This document shows, piece after piece, positions 11,899-22,249 of a stretch of DNA of 64,000 nt (position 1 is its first letter; each line of letters begins with the position of its first letter). Made by a program: the position numbers and the translations under genes. The notes under the pieces are model-generated. The model had not been told where the DNA came from and made no database searches. It saw only the letters and a list, made by a program, of their open reading frames with translations. This DNA is from Welwitschia mirabilis. Lineage: Eukaryota; Gnetophyta; Gnetopsida; Welwitschiales. The stretch spans positions 78,772,810 through 78,836,809 of the forward strand of contig JBOZIK010000001.1 in assembly GCA_051453625.1 (NCBI GenBank), read 5' to 3'.

Positions 11899-12859
11899 TT
11901 GTTAAAATTTGCACTAGACTTTGAAACCTGCAATGTTGATTTTATATTTCCAAACAAGGCTGCTATTAATAATAGTTGGATCATATAGCATTCCCTATTA
12001 TGCTAATTGTTCTCTGCTATAAGTAATCCACCTCACTACAAAAAAGCACCAATCACAAGTTATGAATTCCAATAGTCTTATAATATGATTAAAAACCCAA
12101 TGTCATTACAAGTTATAACAAGAGCTTAAAATGAAATTCAACATCTTTTAGGGTTTCATTCTTTCACTGAAAGTAAATGTTGTCCATAGAATTTTCTAAC
12201 TTGTACTTCTCTATCTAATGTTAGTGTCTTTTGATAGAAAGGGGGATTCTGGCTCTCGAGTCTTGGATCCCATTTACTATCAAAATTACGACCCAGTCTT
12301 TTTCATTTCCTTTGATATTTTTCATTTCCTTCAACATAGCTTCTCACCTAAGCCAACAATAGTTGCGAGAAGTGGGGACACCACCAAAAGGTACTATTAT
12401 CCAAATACTTACAAAATCCCATCACATTTATTTAAAATTTTTGTTTTTAACCTCACAACTTGATGTTTCTACAAGCTTCAGTTATGTCATGCTGATGCAC
12501 CTTGAAATGAACAAATAAGGCTATGTACATACCCCTTTAAAAAAAAAAAGGGTAAGCTTAAGGTACGTTGCCCACAAAGAACAAGCAAGCTTGAGGTAAG
12601 GTAAGTCATACAGTTGTCTATGTAAAAGACAATAGAAACACTAAGTGTGAAAAGAAAAGTTACTAACATGTAAGAAAGCTCTCATACAATTGTAATCCTC
12701 GGCTTCTAATAATTTTGGGAGGCATCAAAGTGGGTGACGTGGAAGGTGAGATGCACCTTAGTCGTATTGAAACCACAAAATTTTGTGAATGGACGGGACC
12801 AGAGTTTTTAGTTGTATCTACTCTTGGCATTGTACTCAACAACCCTGTTCCTCAAGTAT
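11899..12859. other. Upstream intergenic region of the prenyltransferase
   Basis: From about 12.2 kb the base composition rises and CpG dinucleotides reappear, marking the edge of a low-copy island. Small frames at 12218-12463 and 12715-12900 match no family I recognise, and the second overlaps the likely promoter. Possible remote regulatory sequence of the downstream gene. Confidence 0.4.
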
Positions 12860-12865
12860 CACGTG
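12860..12865 (+). promoter_or_regulatory. G-box CACGTG
   Basis: A perfect CACGTG palindrome lies 155 bp before the start codon and about 30 bp before a TATA-like element. G-boxes bind bZIP and bHLH factors in plants, and one this close to a TATA-like site is well placed to be used. The position is seen; the function is inferred. Confidence 0.5.
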
Positions 12866-12895
12866 TTACACGCGGGCAGCATAAGCAAGGCAAGG

Positions 12896-12903
12896 AATAA
12901 ATA
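12896..12903 (+). promoter_or_regulatory. TATA-like element
   Basis: AATAAATA follows the G-box and would set a transcription start near 12930, giving a 5' UTR of about 90 bases without introns. It is not a perfect TATAAA, so this is only the best candidate. Confidence 0.4.
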
Positions 12904-13019
12904 GAGTCACCAGCATGGACGGAGGAATAACAAAGGGGAGCCCAAAATATTACCTCATTCGGATCTACTGGAATCGTAACGCAGAGACCCCTCTGAAAAA
13001 GATCGATAAAATCTAAGAA

Positions 13020-13907
13020 ATGAAAAGCTTTGTTGCGCGGACAGCCAGAGTCGTGGATCGTATATGGACTTCAACCAAAGAGCTGTTCGAGTATCTACTG
13101 TTACAAATCCTGATTGCCGGTCCAATTCCCGATCATGTTGCAGTAATAATGGACGGAAATCGCAGATTCGCGCAAAAACGTGGAATGGAGAAAAAAGCGG
13201 GGCATGGATTCGGCGCGGAGACGCTCGCTCGAACTGTCAAGTTTTTCTATGATATCGGAGTCAAATACGTCACAGTTTATGCTTTCAGCGTCGAGAATTT
13301 CGGCAGACCGGCAGAAGAAGTTGAAACTTTGATGGAACTTATGCGGAGTCGGCTTTTAAACATTTCGGAGCACGGAGACTTTGCGGGTTTGCTAGGCGTT
13401 CGCGTCCGACTTCTCGGAAACCTCAAGCTGCTTCCGCCGCACGTTTTTGAGGCCGCTTCCCGCGCTATGGAAGCCACGGCGGGAAATGATCGCTTGATTT
13501 TGAATATCTGCGTTGCTTATTCGTCTTCCGATGAGATTGTCAATGCGGTTCGCAAGTGCTGCGAGAATCGCGTGCAAAAGCTAGGGTTTGGAGAGGATAT
13601 CTGCTTTGCGAGTATCGGAGAGAATGTGTACACAGGGCTTGGAGAGGACGATATCTGTGTTGCGAGTATCGAAGAGAATCTGTACACAGAGGGATGTCCC
13701 GAGCCAGATTTGTTGATTCGGACTTCCGGCGAGACGAGGTTAAGCAATTTCTTGTTATGGCAGTCTGGATTTTGTTATCTTTATGTCTCCCGTGCTCTTT
13801 GGCCCGAGTTTTCGTTTCGGCACTTGTATTTCGCCATTCTGTGTTACCAGAGGGCCTATCCTGGTTTGCGACGCGTTAGGGAAAAGAATATGCCTTTAAG
13901 ACATTAA
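13020..13907 (+). CDS. CPT: cis-prenyltransferase (dehydrodolichyl diphosphate synthase type)
   Basis: A 295-residue intronless protein of the cis-prenyltransferase (UPP synthase/DHDDS) family, which adds isopentenyl diphosphate in cis to farnesyl diphosphate. The DHDDS type makes the dolichol precursor at the ER, usually with an NgBR/LEW1-type partner. Conserved blocks appear in order: HVAVIMDGNRRFA (39-51, catalytic Asp45), GHGFGAETL (61-69), VTVYAFSVENFGRPAEEV (84-101), RVRLLGNLKLLP (128-139), LNICVAYSSSDEI (161-173), DLLIRTSGETRLSNFLLWQ (230-248) and WPEF (261-264). There is no transit peptide and no long membrane helix; the N-terminal helix (about 19-32) fits ER association. This start gives the usual family N-terminus and a purine at -3. 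Oddity: residues 189-224 are an internal tandem duplication. It lacks the C-terminal RxG of NgBR-type subunits, as expected for the catalytic subunit. Polyprenyl or rubber-type chain length cannot be excluded. Confidence 0.95.
   Translation: MKSFVARTARVVDRIWTSTKELFEYLLLQILIAGPIPDHVAVIMDGNRRFAQKRGMEKKAGHGFGAETLARTVKFFYDIGVKYVTVYAFSVENFGRPAEEVETLMELMRSRLLNISEHGDFAGLLGVRVRLLGNLKLLPPHVFEAASRAMEATAGNDRLILNICVAYSSSDEIVNAVRKCCENRVQKLGFGEDICFASIGENVYTGLGEDDICVASIEENLYTEGCPEPDLLIRTSGETRLSNFLLWQSGFCYLYVSRALWPEFSFRHLYFAILCYQRAYPGLRRVREKNMPLRH
13584..13691 (+). repeat. Internal tandem duplication within the prenyltransferase
   Basis: Residues 189-206 (GFGEDICFASIGENVYTG) and 207-224 (LGEDDICVASIEENLYTE) are adjacent near-copies. 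At DNA level they share GGATATCTG/CGATATCTG, TTGCGAGTATCG, GAGAGAATGTG/GAGAATCTG and TACACAG. Family members normally have one such helix (of the DISE..LDKCLYT kind in DHDDS) directly before the RTSGE block, so one extra unit was inserted in frame. Confidence 0.9.
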
Positions 13908-14669
13908 TAGTTGGCAAACGTTTTGATGTAACGATATGTCTGACATTTCATAAATCTGTATTAGATCCTTTTTCGTATTGCAGTTTTATTCTTCTGGATC
14001 TTTGCTTTTAATTTGACGTACAGTCTGTTGTAAATAACCCAATGTCGATTGAGGACCATTTCTTGATTTCAGAAAACAAGGAAGATGAGTGCAAATCATG
14101 TATTCCAACGGAAAGACTTGTTGTTTTTGATTACTTGTGACAGTAATTTCTGTGTTATTGTAGGCTCTGTGCTTTATTTTGGCCGATTGTGGAATGAAGA
14201 TCTTGAAAGGGATACACTCAATGGATTATTTCCGAGGTACGATTTGTTGTTTCAGATCGTTTCGTGCTTCGCATAGTCGAATTAGAGTGTCCGTTTCCTG
14301 GGTCTTTTCATCATAGAATCTCTGATGAGTTACAGAGTAATAAGCACAAAAATCTGTACTTGTTGCAGAGATATAGGGGAAATGTGGTGGCATTTCTGCG
14401 AACGCTTTGAACTAAAATCGTGGTAGCTGAAAAGAACTATGGAAGAGTTCTGAAGGGGTAATGATTATTCTCATTGTGTTTCAACACGTACATTTTGAAC
14501 GACCGTTACACAAGGTAACAAACAAGTGTAGTACAATTTTGCTCGATTCTGATCTCGTTTCCAAGCCAGCCAATACATCTTAAAACAAGATCCGGCGTTC
14601 AATCTGTGCAGACATCAACGAGTAAGACCTTTGGAGCCTCTGTTACAGATCCTTGAGGTTTGCTTCCCT
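13908..14669 (+). other. 3' UTR and downstream flank of the prenyltransferase
   Basis: Polyadenylation-type signals are plentiful: TGTAA near 13926, CATAAATCTGTATTA near 13951 and TTGTAAATAAC near 14028. A transcript end between about 13970 and 14060 is plausible. CpG is still present to about 14.6 kb. The frame at 14085-14276 matches no family. Confidence 0.4.
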
Positions 14670-14809
14670 GGTCTGCTTGGGCATTTCCTTTTTTCCTCAA
14701 GAGAATCTGGTTGCTTCTAAAGTATTTTGATTGCGAGGTGCAGTTGGCGCCAAACACAAGCCATAAATCACTATTGTCTGGTCTAAAATAAATGTTTGGA
14801 AAATTGGAT

Positions 14810-15345
14810 TGAACCAGAATAAACTTTTGGAGCTTTCTTCTAATTTTTTGGAGTATGTTTCCAATGAACTGGTCGCTGGGGATGTTTCCTGGAGATCAGA
14901 AGATCTAAATCTGGAAGAAGTTACCAATCTGAATTCATAGATTTGATGAAGAATGAGTCTGCTTCAGATTTATCAATAGAGCATTTGCGACACCATTCTT
15001 TGGATAAGTTTATGTTAGTTTCTGGAAACCAGGAACTTCCCTACCGCTCGCACATTTATGTTTCATAAGCAAATGGGAGTCTTCGATCCTTATTGTGAGC
15101 TTAAGGACATTCAGATGATTGAGGGGTACCAAGTTTTTCATGCTAGTTATCATGTGTCTGCTATACCTCAAATTATTAAGATGAATTCACAAAATTCACG
15201 AGTAGATTGCTAGGGGATTCTTTGAGAAAAATCCTGAAGGCATTCTTTTTCTTGTCTCTACATCTAACAACATTATTTCTAAAGACAAGATTTCAACTAT
15301 AGGTTCCCCTCACACATTCTTGAACCCTTTTGGTCCCATAAGATG
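14810..15345 (+). pseudogene. Unrecognised decayed coding block
   Basis: Three successive plus-strand segments in shifting frames look like real protein rather than AT-rich noise: LLELSSNFLEYVSNELVAGD then EFIDLMKNESASDLSIEHLR (about 14820-15065), then MGVFDPYCELKDIQMIEGYQ and FHASYHVSAIPQIIKMNSQN (about 15065-15200), then NPEGILFLVSTSNNIISKDK (about 15232-15290). Stops and at least two frameshifts separate them. I do not recognise the family. It starts about 900 bp after the prenyltransferase stop codon, in the same low-copy island, so it may be a dead host gene, exons of one, or a captured gene piece. Confidence 0.35.
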
Positions 15346-15609
15346 TAGGGGTACAAAAAAAAATATATACTCTTTTGGACGATTAAGAATTGGTTGTGTC
15401 AAATATGTAAACAAGCATTGCATTGATATGTGGTTTTGATTACATTTTCTCTAGTTACTTTGGATGTTGAATTGCAAAACATTTTCGTAATTCCAAATAT
15501 AGGGAAGCATGGTGCCCCCCTCTTCCTTCTCTTTCTAATTGTGTATATGTTATTTATAAGTCAATGTCATCTTTAGTAACACTAAGATGTTTACTTGTTT
15601 ATGTGATAA

Positions 15610-15619
15610 NNNNNNNNNN
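15610..15619. other. Assembly gap (10 N)
   Basis: Ten unknown bases, immediately left of the first copy of a direct repeat. Confidence 1.
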
Positions 15620-17705
15620 AGGTAAAGGAAAACACTATGGAAGGATAGATCTATTACCAATTATGCAAATGAACTTGTCATCATACCATGTGTAAGGATC
15701 TAAGCCTTTTAAATAGACTTATTATTTTAAGCTAAACCGTAGATCTAAGTCTTCATTACTCATAAGATTTTGTTTTGAAGTTTAATTTTAATTACATTAT
15801 GTAAATGGACAACTAATTGCTAACGACGTTATAGCACAAGATAAGAAGTCTAGTACAAGATTTGACTTCAGACTCTCCCACTTGGAGACAACTCCATTTT
15901 CTCTATCCATGTGAAACAAATATAATATTGATTTGATCTTTCGACATTCAAGATTGGCATTAAGCTAGTAATATCTTGCTACCATGGTAACTCCTATTAA
16001 AACAACCATTAGCATAGCATGCATCCTTGTCAAACAAACGAGATCAAGGTGGATCATGAGGGGAAAGTTGAGTTTCAATTGTAACAAACTAAAAGATTTT
16101 CATCGAATGGTTCTTTTAGCACTTGAACTAGTATTTTGCGAAGCCCTTTAACATGCAAAGATCTTGCTTAAACTATGGGAATAATTCTTGTGCAATCTCA
16201 ACATTATGTACGAGAATCTAATGTAGATGTAAATTTCTACATTATAAACATTGACCCATTGGAAACTGTAAAAATGTAATGAACAAAACAGTGTACAATT
16301 TTTATTAATAATATATTATTATGTTGGGAGAATACACTATGACTTGGCTTAAGAACTAGTAGAGCGTGATAAGATCATCTTCCACAAAAACAATGTTCAT
16401 TTGTCTTAAGGATTTGATATCATTAGGGGAAACGTCATCATACGTTAATAGTAGGTAGTTTTTGTTTACATTTCTTTTCCTATTACATTTTCAACTAATT
16501 GGTGGTTGATCTTCTTTTTCTTCCATTTATAGACAACACATTAGCCCTACATGACAATCCACTACGCTTAACACTAATAAATTAATCAAAGAACATAGTT
16601 GTAAAGGTGTTGTAACAACTTACTATTACTATGTGGCCTTAGCTTTCTAGTAAAACATCCAGTAATCCCAACAAGTATTCATTATTGGAAACCTTGTAAC
16701 CTAATTCTTCTAAAATGTGGCATTAAATCATGTTGATAAATTTTAGATCTTCATGGATTGTATCTTAAAAGTTTTTGCGAAGGTAAATCATATTACAAAC
16801 ACTCATATCTTAGAAACACATTTCCATCTTCTACAAGTTTTTCCTTCTCAATACTTAGTCAAGATTAAATCAACATGCACCTTTAGACTAAGCCAAATGT
16901 CCTTTGATCTGTCTTTAAGCATTGCTCATTGAACATAGGCAAGTCTCTGCCAGAATGAGCAATGTGCCATCTTCTATTATCTATGTTTTTACTTTTGGCA
17001 GATCATAGTCTCTTCCATTGAACTTTTCAATGGTATCCATATCTGTATCCATGATTTTCATAAAGCAAAGAATTTGTAATAAGGGAACATTAGTCAAACC
17101 TAAGTTTAGGGATTTCCTTAGATTCCCCAACTTTCACACGCCATCCCCTTAGAGATTTGTATCAATCTCTCCATAAGACCGCTAAAGCTCAAATAAGGTG
17201 TAAACCATAGATACTACATAATCTCCTTATTCATGCGTTCACTAACACCTACCTTTGATTAAAGTTATATGAATTAGTAGCTTATGTTTATTAACAACAA
17301 AACACCAAAGCATAAAATGATAAAAGCACAAACGGAGAAGAGCCACAAGAGTCACAGATTCATGTGGTAAGATCCTCCAAAGCAGAGGGAAACATCCACA
17401 AAAGGAAAAACAATTTATGCAAATGAAGTTATAACCATATAGTGTGCAAGGATTTACACCCTTTATTTTAACTTTCAGATGTCTGACTTTATAGTTTAAT
17501 CCATTGAGAACCTAAAATCTTACTGTCCATTTAATCAGATGTTTGACTTTATTTTAACTTTCAAATAGCACATGTAAGTGGACTATCACAGACTAATCTT
17601 CCTTTACAACATTCTCATATAGTACAAGAACTCTAATACAAGATTTGAATTCACACTACAACATCTCAAGTTTTACAAAATGAACCTTAGTCTATAATTG
17701 TAGCA
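15620..17705 (-). mobile_element. Small LTR-flanked element, decayed
   Basis: Two direct repeats about 1.8 kb apart frame this stretch (15620-15930 and about 17400-17705). They share ATTTATGCAAATGAA-type starts, CATGTGTAAGGATCTA/TAGTGTGCAAGGATTTA, and an AGTACAAGATTTGACTTCA-like end. The interior is about 1.45 kb. On the minus strand near 17055-16990 it reads MDTDMDTIEKFNGRDYDLPK, which resembles the start of a copia gag (iekFdG.nF..W), and nearby KDIWLSLKVHVDLI fits gag as well. This suggests a minus-strand copia remnant that kept only part of gag. The left repeat abuts a gap, so its outer end is unknown. Confidence 0.45.
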
Positions 17706-20700
17706 ACCTTTGTTGTAATTATAGATGATAGATCCAATACTTAAATATTTTTATTTTGATTTTCTCATCATAAAAGTAATTTCTTTATTTTAATTCTACT
17801 AATTAGACTAGGTTATTGATTTAACCTAGTCATGGTAAATTGGTTTATGTTAGGAAAATTAATATTTAAGTCATAAGAGTGTTTGACAAAAGGAAGATAT
17901 TATTGCATGGCACACTCCATACTCTAACATCCTAGTTCTTGTTGTTATTTGTTTGTTAAATGACAATTTTTTTAATTATTTTTTCCATATCAGCCCTTGT
18001 AAGATCCAATTTTAATATAAACTTATAATATGATGGTGTAAGTCATTTTAGTAGCTGTAGTCTCCCTTTCCAATATTTCATATTCATCTTTTAAAAAATA
18101 AAAGAATTAAGAAAATGAAATTGTACTAGCTTCCAAAACCAAAAATTCAAAACTTACATAAATATTTGCAATAGGAAAATACTTTCTCATAAAGTCCTAT
18201 AATAACTTAGAATGAGAAATTTTATAATGAAATATGATAGTTGTCTTCTTCTTGAACAGTTAGCCTTTATTAATTACTTTTCACTTGATCAAGTAACCTT
18301 CCTATTTTACTTTAAATTTTACTTTATTTTACTTTTAACCTTCCTATTAGTTGATGAAGTGACTACAGTAGTTTCTTAGATATCATATAAGAAAATTTTA
18401 TTAATAGTCTCAACAACCAAGTAAATATTGTTATCACTTGGATAGCTCTTAGATAAACTTCTAAAACTTTATTAATATTTTGATCAAATAGATAATTATG
18501 TAGTTGATTAAAGATGTAGTGATAGAATTTTGAAAACAAACATACTTAGGACCCTATGCTTGTATTGAACTTTTAACCAAAGCTACCTGTCGAAGCATCT
18601 ACACCAAAACATGCTAGAAACATACAAAATGTATCCTAGTATAAGGATGATCCTACATTATCCCATTTATTTACATAGTTTTTCATTGTATTTTGTTATT
18701 GATAATTTGACAAGGCTTTGATAAATAATTGGCCTAAAATAAAGATTGAAGATAAAAATTAAAATTTACTATGTATGGGAAATTCTTAACTAAAATGAAA
18801 ATAATAAAGGTAAATAACTATAAAGATATGATAAATTATTAGAAATGTGCAAAAAGTTACTTGAAGTAATGAAAAACAACAAATTATTAAAAAAAAAAAA
18901 AAAACAAATCCTACACTCAGAATGTGCAATGAAAAGTTCCTTTATTCATTTTGAAAGAATACCATTCGAACCATTCTTTAGAAATTGATAATGATCTTGC
19001 CAAATACAGATTATGTTCAATTTGATAGGTTATAGTCTATGTCCAACAACCTATTGTGTTATTGCCTTTTTATCCTCAATAACACCCAGCTTTACCAAAC
19101 CCTTAAAAATATGTATAGCCTAAAATTTTTCTTAAATGATTAATAGAGAAACTATTCAATTATAAGAATTATAATCAAATTTTATGAAAGCACTAGTATT
19201 GAGAAAGAATATGAGTAAATACTTAGGAAATAAAGGATTGATCATGTGCTGCTACATACTTATACTAACTATGTTGTTTGATAAAATTTTTATCTAATTA
19301 TTATTTTACTAACATATTCCTTAATGAGAAATATCTTAAAAGTTTTTGCATTAACTTTTCTACACATATAGAAAGACATACACATAGATATCGATACAAC
19401 AAATAGAAAAGAGTAAGCTCATTAACAAACACACAATACATAAGCTAATGTCGTCCATTTTGGAGATGTAAAGACTATGATCTGAGAAAGAGTTTTTATC
19501 ATAAGGTTTTAACAATAAACAATATCGTAAACCTTTCAAGTGGAATTATTACCACATATCATCATCTTTATTGGTCATGCTTTATGTACCATGTGAAAGC
19601 TTATCCCCATTAATGCAACCATAGATGCTAATCTTGGATAGATAAACACATGCTATTATCATAATGAACATCTTCACCATGATTTTTGTTGGAAGTATAT
19701 CAAAATTAACAATTCCTTTGATCAGAATTTGTGTCATGTGGTAGATTGATTTCACTAACACAATCACAGAGGCTAATGATAAATACATTTTTTCTTAAAA
19801 TTCCAATTATGCACAAGTTACTATAATTATGAATTTAAAAGACATAACATAAGATCTCAGCATAATCTAAAAGGAAAATAATCAGTGGGTAAACATCACT
19901 TGAAGGTACGCTATAATAGATGATTAGGTATTATGATGTTTGTGTGCACACTATTTTTCCTAAGGGCGTTTATTTATAAAAAAGCATATTCTTAGTTATT
20001 TTGCAAGAAGAATCTAAGTGATTTTACCCCTAAAAAATAATGAAATACTTAGTTCCATAATGATTGGGAAATGTTTAGAAATTTCACTTTGAAAAAACAT
20101 AAGCTTACTTCATTAATAAAAACCATGTATAAGGACAAACAAAAGATGTTTCACTCATTTTTAAAGATGTGGGTTAACAACACCATGACACTAGTGAAAA
20201 GGTTTTCTATGAGCTAGAAAATCACACTAGCGGATTAAGGCTTTATGCTAGGTTGATTCAAGTGGTCATAATTGGTGTTTTAGCCTAAATCTCTTTTCAT
20301 ACACGTAAAGGCAGGGCATTCCAAATCCTCACTTTAACTTTTCTTTTAGCAAATTGATAAATATTAACTAATATCCCAAAAAATCTTAGATTATAATCCT
20401 TATCAATCTTAGATTCTCTTCCTACCTTTGAAAGAAGTTCCTAATATTGTGTGCATAAAGGCTAATTAGAAAGATGTGATTAGTTAACTTAGTTTGTTGC
20501 TCACAAAAGTATAATAGCTATTATGAATGATACCCTATTAGGTTAAAACTTTTTAAATTGATAAATAACCTTTTAAAATCTTGATTAGGAGGAGATGGAT
20601 ATAGCGATTAATGATGAATTCCTTTGTATTAAAAGGCATGGACATATGGATATTCCTATCCAACAATGAATGCATCTAACTTATGAAATAATTGTCCTCA

Positions 20701-20825
20701 TTATTTTATAACCATTGAGCATTGATGCATTTTTCAAGACTTATGTATCATTTTTTGTTTTTTTATCAACTTATGTCATATAGGAGAGCCATTGCTAATG
20801 GAGGGCATTAATAAATGAAAAACCA
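17706..20825. other. AT-rich interspersed DNA, nothing recognised
   Basis: About 3.1 kb without recognisable protein fragments on either strand. It holds an A-rich run at 18889-18904. The minus frame at 19582-19788 has no recognisable domain. It is probably very old transposon material left of the gypsy element. Confidence 0.45.
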
Positions 20826-21281
20826 TGAGGAAACCATTTTTACACCAAGAAATACAATTAAGTCTATTATTAATACCTAAAAGAAAAAACCCCTTAGATT
20901 AATAATTTAACAAATATCTAATTCTCAAGAAGTTTGTATGATTCATCAAGATATAAATGTGGAAATCTTATTTAACTAAGGTATGATGTCAAACCATGCT
21001 ACTTAAAATAAATTTCTAAAACTCTTCATCTAATCATTCCCATGGTCTTTAAAAAAAAAAAAATCCCTTGTTGTGCATTTTAATTATCCAATAATTAAAA
21101 TTTTCAACTAAAATATTTTCTCTAAGTGAAAAGTTCTTTTATCTAGCAAAAATATTTAACTCATTTAGCTAAAACTATACTTCATTAAATAATTAAGAGC
21201 AATTTCTAGGATCTAGATAAATGTATATACATATATATAAGTTTGCCAAAATATTCCAAGTCTATAATTCAGTAGTGTATA

Positions 21282-21286
<5 letters not shown>

Positions 21287-21354
<68 letters not shown>

Positions 21355-22036
21355 NNNNNNNNNNNNNNNNNNNNNNNNNNNNNNNNNNNNNNNNNNNNNN
21401 NNNNNNNNNNNNNNNNNNNNNNNNNNNNNNNNNNNNNNNNNNNNNNNNNNNNNNNNNNNNNNNNNNNNNNNNNNNNNNNNNNNNNNNNNNNNNNNNNNNN
21501 NNNNNNNNNNNNNNNNNNNNNNNNNNNNNNNNNNNNNNNNNNNNNNNNNNNNNNNNNNNNNNNNNNNNNNNNNNNNNNNNNNNNNNNNNNNNNNNNNNNN
21601 NNNNNNNNNNNNNNNNNNNNNNNNNNNNNNNNNNNNNNNNNNNNNNNNNNNNNNNNNNNNNNNNNNNNNNNNNNNNNNNNNNNNNNNNNNNNNNNNNNNN
21701 NNNNNNNNNNNNNNNNNNNNNNNNNNNNNNNNNNNNNNNNNNNNNNNNNNNNNNNNNNNNNNNNNNNNNNNNNNNNNNNNNNNNNNNNNNNNNNNNNNNN
21801 NNNNNNNNNNNNNNNNNNNNNNNNNNNNNNNNNNNNNNNNNNNNNNNNNNNNNNNNNNNNNNNNNNNNNNNNNNNNNNNNNNNNNNNNNNNNNNNNNNNN
21901 NNNNNNNNNNNNNNNNNNNNNNNNNNNNNNNNNNNNNNNNNNNNNNNNNNNNNNNNNNNNNNNNNNNNNNNNNNNNNNNNNNNNNNNNNNNNNNNNNNNN
22001 NNNNNNNNNNNNNNNNNNNNNNNNNNNNTATGTGTG

Positions 22037-22104
<68 letters not shown>
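21287..22104 (+). repeat. (TG)n microsatellite with internal gap
   Basis: TG repeats run from 21287 to 21354 and from 22029 to 22104 (one TTT interruption near 22050), with 674 unknown bases between. The true length is unknown. Frames translated across it are Cys-Val or Thr-His runs through N and are not genes. The matching place in the other LTR has only a short pyrimidine-rich or simple stretch. Confidence 0.95.
21355..22028. other. Assembly gap (674 N)
   Basis: The gap lies inside the TG microsatellite. Its odd size suggests an estimated rather than a default length. Confidence 1.
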
Positions 22105-22105
<1 letters not shown>

Positions 22106-22129
22106 ATGTTTAAACAAGATAAATTAACT

Positions 22130-22249
22130 GACAATTAGAGTTGTATGATGCAAATGATCTAATGTTTGACAATTAGAGTTGTATGATGCAAATGATCTAA
22201 TGTTTGACAATTAACTGACAATTAGAGTTGTATGATGCAAATGATCTAC
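22130..22249 (+). repeat. 38-bp tandem repeat, three copies
   Basis: The unit beginning GACAATTAGAGTTGTATGAT starts at 22130, 22168 and 22217, the last after an 11-bp GACAATTAACT insert. The first two copies are identical and the third is identical over its first ~32 bp. The homologous place in the other LTR (about 38325-38365) has a single diverged copy, so the expansion happened in this LTR after insertion. Confidence 0.9.

Noticed and set aside
12218-12463. 81-codon frame upstream of the prenyltransferase
   Set aside because: No family resemblance, and a position before the promoter. Kept only as intergenic sequence.
13517-13747. Frames on the opposite strand and in other frames of the prenyltransferase
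   Set aside because: Shadows of the real coding frame, which carries all the conserved motifs.
13020-13907. Processed retrogene
   Set aside because: Lack of introns is common for this prenyltransferase group in plants, and no poly(A) tract or target duplication was seen around it.
21221-22138. Long Cys-Val and Thr-His open frames on both strands
   Set aside because: They are translations of a TG/CA microsatellite and 674 unknown bases.
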